Source: Brevundimonas sp. (GTDB lineage: Bacteria; Pseudomonadota; Alphaproteobacteria; Caulobacterales; Caulobacteraceae). From it: a DNA stretch of 20,466 bases. Below are positions 7,838-13,807 of the stretch, piece after piece (position 1 is the stretch's first letter; each line of letters begins with the position of its first letter). The position numbers were made by a program, and so were the translations under genes. Below the pieces are notes generated by a model that was given only the letters and a program-made list of their open reading frames with translations, was not told where the DNA came from and searched no databases. The stretch is taken from NCBI GenBank assembly GCA_031119155.1, contig JAVHYH010000021.1:1-20466 (forward strand), written 5' to 3'.

Positions 7838-7877
7838 GAAAAGGCGCTGCATCGTCCGATGCGGCGCCTTTTCTCTT
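7838..7877 (+). terminator. Intrinsic terminator of tRNA-Leu
   Basis: Seven bases after the CCA, a 16-17 bp stem pairs GAAAAGGCGCTGCATCG (7838-7854) with CGATGCGGCGCCTTTTC (7857-7873), one G-U pair included, followed by CTTTTG. This is a classical hairpin plus T-rich tail. Confidence 0.9.
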
Positions 7878-7933
7878 TTGGGCCGTGGCTCGCCGTAAAC
7901 CGGTGGCCCTCCGGCGGGACCGGTGCGGCGAAG

Positions 7934-7961
7934 TGATTGGTGATTGGTGATTGGTGATTGG
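7934..7961 (+). repeat. Tandem heptamer array, 4 x TGATTGG
   Basis: Four perfect head-to-tail copies of the seven-base unit TGATTGG. AT-richer than its surroundings. An array of the same unit in the opposite orientation lies about 50 bases downstream. Resembles the short tandemly repeated heptanucleotides described in other bacteria; not coding. Confidence 0.97.
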
Positions 7962-8012
7962 CCGCTTCGCTGATCGTTGGCCGAGAAGCGCGACCTGTGC
8001 GGCTGCGAACCA

Positions 8013-8033
8013 CCAATCACAAATCACCAATCA
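8013..8033 (-). repeat. Inverted heptamer array, 3 x TGATTGG (one copy variant)
   Basis: On the plus strand the units read CCAATCA, CAAATCA, CCAATCA, that is, three TGATTGG units on the minus strand with one substitution in the middle copy. Together with the array at 7934-7961 this makes an inverted repeat whose arms are separated by 51 bases and could form a cruciform or RNA hairpin. Confidence 0.93.
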
Positions 8034-8084
8034 CTTTCCAGCCCCCGCCACCCGGGATTGCCCTCGCATCCCACCCGCCAAGGC

Positions 8085-8093
8085 GCTACCTAC
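8085..8093 (+). promoter_or_regulatory. Possible -10 element directly ahead of nrnC
   Basis: GCTACCTAC ends five bases before the ATG at 8099. If it acts as a -10, transcription would begin at or next to the start codon. There is no Shine-Dalgarno sequence in the preceding 20 bases, which agrees with a leaderless message. No clear -35 is seen. Confidence 0.35.
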
Positions 8094-8098
8094 TCCCC

Positions 8099-8713
8099 AT
8101 GACCGTATATCTTCACGAAGGCGACCTGCCCGACGACCTCGATCTCGGCCCCGTGGTGGCTGTCGATTCCGAGACCATGGGCCTGCGTTTCCGCCGCGAT
8201 CCCCTGTGCGTGGTCCAGCTGTCGGCCGGCGACGGCGACGCCCATGTCGTGCGCCTGAACCGCCCCGCCTACGACTGCCCGAACCTGAAGCGCGTGCTGG
8301 CTGATCCGGACGTGCTCAAGCTGTTCCACTTCGGCCGCTTCGACATCGGCATGTTCCAGCTGCACCTCGGCCTCGACACCGCCCCGGTCTACTGCACCAA
8401 GATCGCCTCCAAGCTGGCCCGCACCTACACGGACCGTCACGGCCTGAAGGATGTCGTGCGCGAATGCGCGGGCGTGGAGCTTTCCAAGGCCCAGCAGTCC
8501 AGCGACTGGGGCGCGCCGGTCCTGACCCAGGCCCAGCTCGACTACGCCGCCTCCGACGTCCTGTATCTCCACGCCGTCCGCAACCGGCTGGACGAGATGC
8601 TGGAACGCGAGGGCCGCACCGAACTGGCCCGCAAATGTTTCGACTTCCTGCCCACCCGCGCGGCCCTCGATCTGGCCGGCTGGGACGAGCAGGACATCTT
8701 CGCCCACGCCTGA
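8099..8713 (+). CDS. nrnC: NrnC-type DEDDy nanoRNase (short RNase D-like 3'-5' exoribonuclease)
   Basis: A 204-residue exonuclease of the DEDDy family without the HRDC domains of full RNase D. It matches the alphaproteobacterial NrnC enzymes first described in Bartonella, which degrade very short RNAs, especially diribonucleotides, replacing Orn. Metal-binding residues are visible: Asp23 and Glu25 in VDSETMG, Asp82 in HFGRFD, Tyr149 and Asp153 in YAASDVLYLH. The family-specific stretches CTKIASKLARTYTDRHGLK and QQSSDW are conserved, and the C-terminus DLAGWDEQDIFAHA is characteristic. The ATG at 8099 aligns with known N-termini (MTxxxHEGDLP); a longer frame would begin inside the heptamer repeat. 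Twelve bases separate it from lptC, and the nrnC-lptCAB order suggests one transcript. Confidence 0.95.
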   Translation: MTVYLHEGDLPDDLDLGPVVAVDSETMGLRFRRDPLCVVQLSAGDGDAHVVRLNRPAYDCPNLKRVLADPDVLKLFHFGRFDIGMFQLHLGLDTAPVYCTKIASKLARTYTDRHGLKDVVRECAGVELSKAQQSSDWGAPVLTQAQLDYAASDVLYLHAVRNRLDEMLEREGRTELARKCFDFLPTRAALDLAGWDEQDIFAHA

Positions 8714-8725
8714 GACTGAGGCCCG

Positions 8726-9382
8726 ATGAGCCAGGAGCCGGTTGAGACCCGCAAGGCGGAAGATGAGGCCCGCGTCGCCGCGACGGCCTCGGCCTTCCGT
8801 GCGCGCTCGCGCCGGGTCCAGCTGCTGCGCCGCCTGCTGCCGGTGCTGATCCTCGTCCTCGCCGGCGGCACCATCAGCTGGATCGTCCTGCGCACCGTCA
8901 TGTCGGACGTGGAGCGCAAGGCCGGGACCAGCCGCGAGGTCCGCCTCGACAACCCCATGTTCCACGGCCAGGACGCCCAGGGCCGCAGCTTCGTCATCGG
9001 GGCCAAGGGCGCCGTGCGCGATCCGAACACCGGCCGCTTCCGTCTGGTCGGCCCGGCCTTGCGGCTGAACCTGGGCGGCCGCAAGGTCACGACCCTGACC
9101 GCTGACGGCGGCGAATATGACGAAGTCCGCAAGACCGTGACGATCGGCCCCAACGTCCGCATTTCCGACGGCGGATCGGGCTTCACCCTCGCCACGCCCG
9201 AGGCGGTGATCGACACCTCCACCGGCATCGTGACCGGGAACAAGGGCGTTCAGGGCGACGGCCCCCTTGGAACGATCAACGCTTCGTCCTATGCGGTCTA
9301 TGATCAAGGCGAACGGGTCGTGTTCAGCGGCACGGGCGATAACAAGGTGCGCGGGACCATCAACCCGTCGAGGTCGAACTGA
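8726..9382 (+). CDS. lptC: LPS export ABC transporter periplasmic protein LptC
   Basis: A 218-residue bitopic inner-membrane protein that passes lipopolysaccharide from the LptBFG transporter to LptA. After a charged cytoplasmic N-terminus (residues ~1-35), one hydrophobic helix spans about residues 37-58 (LLPVLILVLAGGTISWIVL), followed by a periplasmic beta-jellyroll domain with repeated strands such as VTTLTADGGEYDEVRKTVTIGPNVRISDGGSGF, typical of the LptC/OstA fold. Its length fits alphaproteobacterial LptC, which is longer than the ~190-residue enterobacterial form. The stop codon overlaps the lptA start in TGATGA, indicating translational coupling. Confidence 0.92.
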   Translation: MSQEPVETRKAEDEARVAATASAFRARSRRVQLLRRLLPVLILVLAGGTISWIVLRTVMSDVERKAGTSREVRLDNPMFHGQDAQGRSFVIGAKGAVRDPNTGRFRLVGPALRLNLGGRKVTTLTADGGEYDEVRKTVTIGPNVRISDGGSGFTLATPEAVIDTSTGIVTGNKGVQGDGPLGTINASSYAVYDQGERVVFSGTGDNKVRGTINPSRSN

Positions 9383-9858
9383 TGATCAAGACCAGACTCC
9401 TCACCGTCGCGGCGCTCGGCCTCGGGCTGATGGCCCTGCCGACGGTCGGCGACGCCCAGAGCTTCCAGGGCGGCCAGCCCATCATGTGGGGCGCGGACAA
9501 TGTCTCGCGGACCACCACCACCCTGTCGATGCGCGGCCGCGCCGAGCTGACCCAGGGCGACAGCCGCATCCGCGCCGACGCCATCGAGGCCGGCCTGAAC
9601 GGGGGCACGCTGAACCGGGTCGAGGCCTCGGGCAGCGTCTATTTCGTCACCCCGGACCAGACCATCCGCGGCGACCGCGCCGTCTATACGCCGAACAATG
9701 ACACCATCGTCCTGACCGGCGACGTCATCATGACCCAGGGCGAGAACGTCATCACCGGCTCGCGTCTGGTCTACAACACCCGCACCGAAAGCGCCCAGAT
9801 GGAAGGCGGCTCCGGCGGTCGGGTCCAAGGCGTCTTCTACCCCCAGAGCGGGAACTGA
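9382..9858 (+). CDS. lptA: LPS transport periplasmic protein LptA (OstA family)
   Basis: A 158-residue periplasmic protein that polymerises into the bridge carrying lipopolysaccharide to the outer membrane. Residues 1-25 are a Sec signal peptide ending GDA, with cleavage likely before QSF. The mature part is the OstA/LptA repeat: INGxA-like strands including MRGRAELTQGDSRIRADAIEA, GTLNRVEASGSVYFVTPDQTIRGDRAVYTPNNDTIVLTGDVIMTQGENVITGSRLVYN. The start codon shares a base with the lptC stop, and lptB follows 20 bases downstream, so lptC-A-B form one unit. Confidence 0.94.
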   Translation: MIKTRLLTVAALGLGLMALPTVGDAQSFQGGQPIMWGADNVSRTTTTLSMRGRAELTQGDSRIRADAIEAGLNGGTLNRVEASGSVYFVTPDQTIRGDRAVYTPNNDTIVLTGDVIMTQGENVITGSRLVYNTRTESAQMEGGSGGRVQGVFYPQSGN

Positions 9859-9878
9859 GCCCCGGCTCGGAGTGACGA

Positions 9879-10670
9879 TTGGCCCGCAAGGAACTCTCCG
9901 CTCTCAACGTCCATGACGACGCCGCCCCGGCGCCCGTCGCCGCCGCGCGCGCCACCGGCCTGCGCGCCGAGAACCTGGCCCGCGCCTTCGGCCAGCGTCA
10001 GGTCGTCCGCGACGTCTCCCTGACCGTCCAGCGCGGCGAGGTCGCCGGCCTGCTCGGCCCCAACGGGGCGGGCAAGACCACCTGCTTCTACATGATCACC
10101 GGCCTGATCCCGCCAGACTCCGGCGCCATCTGGCTGGACGGCGAGGAGATCACGGCCCAGCCCATGTACCAGCGCGCCCGCATGGGCATCGGCTATCTGG
10201 CGCAGGAAGCCTCCATCTTCCGCGGCATGACGGTCGAGCAGAACGTCCGCGCCGTCGTCGAACTGCATCACACCGGCCAGCGCGCCATCGACGAGGAGGT
10301 CTCGCGCCTGCTCGAGGAACTGCGCATCGACCACCTGCGTCAGGCCCCGGCCTCGGGCCTGTCGGGCGGCGAGCGTCGCCGCTGCGAGATCGCCCGCGCC
10401 CTCGCCGGCCGTCCGTCCTTCATGCTGCTGGACGAACCCTTCGCCGGCATCGACCCCCTGGCCATCGCCGACATCCGTCAGGTGATCCGCTATCTGGCCG
10501 GTCAGGGCATCGGCGTCCTGATCACCGACCACAACGTCCGCGAAACCCTCGAAATCATCGATCACGCCTCGATCATCTCGGGCGGCTCGGTCCTGTTCGA
10601 AGGCAAGGCTGAGGACGTCATCCGGGATCCGGAAGTCCGGCGGGTGTATCTCGGGGATATGTACGGCTGA
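9879..10670 (+). CDS. lptB: LPS export ABC transporter ATP-binding protein LptB
   Basis: A 263-residue ATPase that powers LptBFG-driven extraction of lipopolysaccharide from the inner membrane. Motifs in order: Walker A GPNGAGKTT (60-68), a Q-loop region, ABC signature LSGGERRR (~161-168), Walker B FMLLDEPFAGID (~181-192), and the switch histidine in ITDHNV (His218). The C-terminal PEVRRVYLG is typical of LptB. The start is a TTG at 9879, supported by GGAG six bases upstream and by the lack of another start before the core domain; it gives an N-terminal extension of about 25 residues rich in Ala, Pro and Asp relative to Escherichia coli LptB, as seen in Caulobacterales. In many proteobacteria rpoN follows at once; here it does not. 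Confidence 0.95.
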   Translation: MARKELSALNVHDDAAPAPVAAARATGLRAENLARAFGQRQVVRDVSLTVQRGEVAGLLGPNGAGKTTCFYMITGLIPPDSGAIWLDGEEITAQPMYQRARMGIGYLAQEASIFRGMTVEQNVRAVVELHHTGQRAIDEEVSRLLEELRIDHLRQAPASGLSGGERRRCEIARALAGRPSFMLLDEPFAGIDPLAIADIRQVIRYLAGQGIGVLITDHNVRETLEIIDHASIISGGSVLFEGKAEDVIRDPEVRRVYLGDMYG

Positions 10671-10689
10671 TCCTGCCTCCGGCAGGATC
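10669..10689 (+). terminator. Hairpin at the end of lptB
   Basis: GATCCTGCC (10669-10677) pairs perfectly with GGCAGGATC (10681-10689) around TCC. It begins within the lptB stop codon and has no T-run, so termination or 3'-end protection is inferred from position only. Confidence 0.5.
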
Positions 10690-10735
10690 CGTTCCGCAGC
10701 CCGCAGGGCCAGGAACGCGGGCATCGCCCGCTCAC

Positions 10736-10787
10736 CTCTCCGCATCGCGGGGAGGGGGACCGTCCGGAGCCGCAGGCGACGGATGGT
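10736..10787. repeat. Two tandem hairpins, palindromic intergenic repeat
   Basis: The first hairpin pairs CTCTCCGC (10736-10743) with GCGGGGAG (10747-10754); the second pairs ACCGTCCG (10759-10766) with CGGATGGT (10780-10787), and GGAGGGG follows. This two-part arrangement resembles extragenic palindromic repeats of alphaproteobacterial genomes. Dispersal elsewhere in the genome cannot be seen from this window. Confidence 0.6.
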
Positions 10788-10830
10788 GGAGGGGTTTGCC
10801 AGCCGCAAGCTCGCATGGGACGCTCCGCCC

Positions 10831-11184
10831 ATGACCCACCGCATCTTCACCATGCCCTTCGCCAGCGTCTATCCGGCCTATATCGCCAAGGCCGAGAAGA
10901 AGGGCCGCACGCGCGCCGAGGTCGATCAGGTCATCCTCTGGCTCACCGGCTACTCGCAGGCGCAGCTCGACGCCCTCGTCGCCGACAAGACCCCGTTCGA
11001 GGCTTTCTTCGGAGACGCCCCCGCCCTGAACCCCGCCCGCCAGTCGATCACCGGAACCATCTGCGGCATCCGTGTCGAGGCCATGGAGCCCGGCCTGATG
11101 CAGGAAATCCGCTACCTCGACAAACTCATCGACGAACTGGCCAAGGGCAGGGCGATGGAGAAGGTGCTGCGCGCGCCGCTGTGA
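10831..11184 (+). CDS. DUF2200 family protein
   Basis: A 117-residue soluble protein matching the DUF2200 family, recognised by its opening MTHRIFTMPFASVYPAYIAKAEKKGRT and by VDQVILWLTGYSQAQL. It has no signal peptide, membrane segment or metal motif, and no biochemical function is known for the family. The ATG at 10831 is the family's usual N-terminus; longer frames start inside the intergenic repeat. Only a poor ribosome binding site (GGGA ten bases upstream) is seen. It stands between the lpt genes and the Hsp70-like gene, 70 bases before the latter, without a clear functional connection. Confidence 0.88.
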   Translation: MTHRIFTMPFASVYPAYIAKAEKKGRTRAEVDQVILWLTGYSQAQLDALVADKTPFEAFFGDAPALNPARQSITGTICGIRVEAMEPGLMQEIRYLDKLIDELAKGRAMEKVLRAPL

Positions 11185-11216
11185 CGCTCCGGCGGTTCCG
11201 CCCCGACGGCGCATGC

Positions 11217-11224
11217 GCTAGAAG
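11217..11224 (+). promoter_or_regulatory. Possible -10 element for the Hsp70-like gene
   Basis: GCTAGAAG, the same eight bases found ahead of queG, lies 31 bases before the ATG at 11255 and would give a leader of about 24 bases holding the GGGAG ribosome binding site. A convincing -35 is not apparent, and no heat-shock-type promoter was recognised. Confidence 0.35.
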
Positions 11225-11254
11225 CGCCGCCCACCGCCGCCGGGAGCCGCTTTC

Positions 11255-12586
11255 ATGACCTCAGACCTCGCCCCCACGGTCGGCATCGACTTCGGCACCA
11301 CCAACACCGTCGTCGCCTTCGCCGGCGCGGACGGCGAGGCGACGGTTCTGCGCTTCGATGCGCCGACCGGTCAGGTCACGGCCTTCCGCTCGACTCTCAG
11401 CTTCCGCATTCTGGAGGCGGTCGACGGCCAACCGCCCGAGCGGATCGTCGAGGCCGGGCCCTGGGCCATCGAGGCCTATGTCGAGGACGCGCTGGAGACC
11501 CGGTTCATCCAGTCGTTCAAGACCTTCGCCGCCAACGCCGTCTTCACCGACACGGTCATCGACAACCGGCGCTACAAATTCGAGGACCTGCTCAGCGCCT
11601 TCCTGCTGCGCCTGCGCGCCCATGGCGGGGAGGGGATGGCCGATCTTCCGGCGCGCGTCATCGTCGGTCGGCCCGTCACATTCGCCGGCGGCGCCCCGGA
11701 TGAGCAATTGGCGCTCCGGCGCTACGGCACGGCGTTCGAGCGGCTGGGCTTCACCGACATCCGCTACGCCTATGAGCCGATCGGCGCCGCCTTCTTCTTC
11801 GCCCGCACGCTGCAGAGCGACGCCAATGTCCTCGTCGCCGACTTCGGCGGCGGCACCAGCGACTTCTCGGTCGTCCGCTTCGAGCGCGGTCCCGACGGCC
11901 TGCGCTCGACCCCGCTGGCCCGGTCCGGCGTCGGCGTGGCGGGCGACGCCTTCGACTACCGGATCATCGACCATCTGGTGTCGCCCGAGCTGGGCAAGGG
12001 CGGCGAGTACCGTACCTTCGGCAAGACCCTGCCCATCCCCCAGCGCTACTACGCCGCCTTCGCCCGCTGGGATCAGCTGGCCCTGCTGCGCGCGTCCAGG
12101 GACATGCGCGACATCCGCGCCCTGGCCCGCACCGCGCTGGAGCCGGACAAGCTGGACCGGATGATCGAGGTGCTGGACGACAACCACGGCTACGCCCTCT
12201 ACCGCTCGGTCGCCGCGCTGAAGATGGCCCTGTCCAGCCAGGAGCAGGCCGAATTCTCCTTCCTCGCCGGCTCCATCCGTATCGAAAAGCTGGTCACCCG
12301 CGCGCAGTTCGAGGACTGGATCGCCCCCGACCTCGCCGCCATCGAGACCGCCGTGGACGAGGCCGTCCGCCAGTCGGGGCTGGAGCCGCACCAGATCGAC
12401 CGCGTCTTCCTGACCGGCGGCACCTCCTTCGTCCCGGCGGTGCGGGACATCTTCCACCGCCGTTTCGGCGCCGACCGCATCGAGACCGGCGGCGAGTTCG
12501 AGTCCATCGCCTCGGGCCTGGCCCTCATCGGGCGCGAGGCTGATCTCGACATCTGGAGCGAGCGTCAGGCGCCGGAACCCGCCTGA
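11255..12586 (+). CDS. yegD: YegD-like Hsp70 family protein
   Basis: A 443-residue actin/Hsp70-fold ATPase of the YegD type, about 200 residues shorter than DnaK and without the classical substrate-binding domain and lid. Nucleotide-binding motifs are intact: phosphate-1 IDFGTTN (11-17), phosphate-2 VADFGGGTSDFSVVRFE (~194-210) and the adenosine loop VFLTGGTSFVPAVRDIF (~383-399). The middle insertion rich in aromatic and charged residues (YRTFGKTLPIPQRYYAAFARWDQ region) is normal for YegD homologues. Client and cochaperones are unknown. RBS GGGAG stands about nine bases ahead of the ATG. It is convergent with the DUF1624-type gene, the stop codons lying six bases apart, and the stop sits in a hairpin. 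Confidence 0.92.
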   Translation: MTSDLAPTVGIDFGTTNTVVAFAGADGEATVLRFDAPTGQVTAFRSTLSFRILEAVDGQPPERIVEAGPWAIEAYVEDALETRFIQSFKTFAANAVFTDTVIDNRRYKFEDLLSAFLLRLRAHGGEGMADLPARVIVGRPVTFAGGAPDEQLALRRYGTAFERLGFTDIRYAYEPIGAAFFFARTLQSDANVLVADFGGGTSDFSVVRFERGPDGLRSTPLARSGVGVAGDAFDYRIIDHLVSPELGKGGEYRTFGKTLPIPQRYYAAFARWDQLALLRASRDMRDIRALARTALEPDKLDRMIEVLDDNHGYALYRSVAALKMALSSQEQAEFSFLAGSIRIEKLVTRAQFEDWIAPDLAAIETAVDEAVRQSGLEPHQIDRVFLTGGTSFVPAVRDIFHRRFGADRIETGGEFESIASGLALIGREADLDIWSERQAPEPA

Positions 12587-12588
12587 CG
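12563..12588. terminator. Hairpin over the stop codon of the Hsp70-like gene
   Basis: CGTCAGGCG (12563-12571) pairs perfectly over nine bases with CGCCTGACG (12580-12588); the loop is CCGGAACC. The stem contains the TGA stop and ends four bases before the end of the convergent gene. No T-run, so function as a two-way terminator is inferred. Confidence 0.5.
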
Positions 12589-12592
12589 GGAC

Positions 12593-13771
12593 TCAGAGGT
12601 ATTTCATCCACCACTGGCCGCTGCGGCGCTTGACCCCGGCGAACCAGCGGCAGGCGAACCAGCTGGGGATGGCGGCCAGCACGGCGATGGCCCAGACCCA
12701 GCCGACGTTCGGCACGCCGAAGACCTCGCCCTGATTGGCGCCGAACAGGGCCAGACAGGCCTTCGCCGCCAGATGCAGGCCGTAGAGGTGGATCAGGTAG
12801 AAGAACAGCGGCGCGCCGCCGTACACGGACAGGATCCGGATCAGGCGCGGCCACAGCACCTCGAACATCGCCAGCACCAGCGTCCCGACGCCCAGCGTCA
12901 GCAGTACGAAGTCGGCCGACGGCGGATATTTGGTCAGGTTCAGCACGCTCATCACCGTGTGCAGCGCATCCGGATAGACCGACCAGCGCAGCGGCTCGCC
13001 ATAGACGTTGATCCCGCGCAGCACGGCGAACAGGGCCAGCATCGACAGGCCCAGAATCACCAGCCGGCGACGGCGCGCGGCGCCCTCCACGCCGGCGGCG
13101 AACCACGGCCCGATGGCATAACCCAGCGCCGCGATGCCGATCCACGGCAGCAGCGGATAGGAGGTCCGCGCCTGTCCGCCCCACGGCAGTTCGATGAAGC
13201 CGCGATCATGCAGCACGGCCCACAGCGCGTGGCCCGGCTGGCCCGGCGCGATGGTGATCGGATCCAGCAGATTGTGGCCCAGCACGATGACCACGCCGAC
13301 CGCGATCAGGGCCGTGCGGGGCAGCCAGACCAGCGCCGACAGGGCCATCATCGACAGGCCGATGGCCCAGATCACCTGCAGGAAGAGGGTCGGCGGAGTC
13401 AGGTCGAAATTCCACGCGAAACTGACCACCGTCAGCTCCAGCACCACCAGGAACAGGCCGCGCTTCAGCAGGAAGCCCGAGGCCGCGCCCGGCCCGCCCT
13501 TCTTCGACGCATAGAGCCAGGCGCTGAGGCCCGTCAGGGCGACGAAGACCGGCGCGCAGAGGTGGGCCAGCAGGCGGGTGAAGAACAGCGCCGGCGAGGT
13601 CTCCGTCACGCTCATCGGGTCCGAGACCTGGGCGTGGATGAAGAAGAACTCCCGCGCGTGATCGACCAGCATCAGCAGGATGACCAGCCCGCGCAGGGCG
13701 TCGATGGAGGTGATGCGGGCGGCGGAAGGCGACACGACAGGCGGGGCGGGCACGGCGGTTGACAGCGACAT
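12593..13771 (-). CDS. DUF1624 / heparan-alpha-glucosaminide N-acetyltransferase-type membrane protein
   Basis: A 392-residue polytopic inner-membrane protein with about ten hydrophobic segments. The N-terminal ARITSIDALRGLVILLMLVDHAREFFF is the hallmark of DUF1624/HGSNAT-like acyltransferases, with the DH pair at residues 37-38 being the candidate catalytic site. Other recognisable stretches are HLCAPVFVALTGLSAWLYASKKG and GAPLFFYLIHLYGLHLAA near the end. The family is thought to move acetyl groups across the membrane to a sugar acceptor, but this subgroup's substrate is unknown. No ribosome binding site precedes the ATG at 13771; with a -10 in the shared 36-bp spacer the leader would be very short. 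Divergent from the TonB receptor gene, convergent with the Hsp70-like gene. Confidence 0.88.
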   Translation of the reverse strand: MSLSTAVPAPPVVSPSAARITSIDALRGLVILLMLVDHAREFFFIHAQVSDPMSVTETSPALFFTRLLAHLCAPVFVALTGLSAWLYASKKGGPGAASGFLLKRGLFLVVLELTVVSFAWNFDLTPPTLFLQVIWAIGLSMMALSALVWLPRTALIAVGVVIVLGHNLLDPITIAPGQPGHALWAVLHDRGFIELPWGGQARTSYPLLPWIGIAALGYAIGPWFAAGVEGAARRRRLVILGLSMLALFAVLRGINVYGEPLRWSVYPDALHTVMSVLNLTKYPPSADFVLLTLGVGTLVLAMFEVLWPRLIRILSVYGGAPLFFYLIHLYGLHLAAKACLALFGANQGEVFGVPNVGWVWAIAVLAAIPSWFACRWFAGVKRRSGQWWMKYL

Positions 13772-13787
13772 GGGAGAGCGTCTAGCC

Positions 13788-13800
13788 GTTATAAGATAAC
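13788..13800. promoter_or_regulatory. Palindromic, possibly two-way -10 region between the membrane protein and TonB receptor genes
   Basis: GTTAT and ATAAC flank AAG. Read rightward it contains TATAAG (13790-13795), and read leftward TATAAC (13793-13788), so overlapping -10 elements for both divergent genes are possible. A consensus TTGACA (13759-13764) is too far from TATAAG for a standard spacer. An operator is an alternative reading. Confidence 0.4.
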
Positions 13801-13807
13801 ATTACAA

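Larger units (their letters stand above)
7874..8098. other. Intergenic region between tRNA-Leu and nrnC
   Basis: About 225 bases without a credible gene. It holds the two opposed heptamer arrays, short complementary segments between them (CGCTTC near 7964 and GAAGCG near 7984) and, at its right end, the -10-like GCTACCTAC ahead of nrnC. Open frames through it translate the heptamers into a repeating NHQSPIT-type peptide and are not genes. Confidence 0.7.

Noticed and set aside
7934..8033. CRISPR-like array
   Set aside because: Units are seven bases with no spacers and reversed orientation in the second block; no cas genes.
7958..8098. N-terminal extension of nrnC starting in the heptamer array
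   Set aside because: The extension would encode repeat-derived sequence, and known NrnC proteins begin at the ATG at 8099.
8090..9307. A 405-codon minus-strand open frame opposite nrnC and lptC
   Set aside because: Antisense shadow; the plus-strand proteins have catalytic motifs and a membrane helix, and the minus frame has none.
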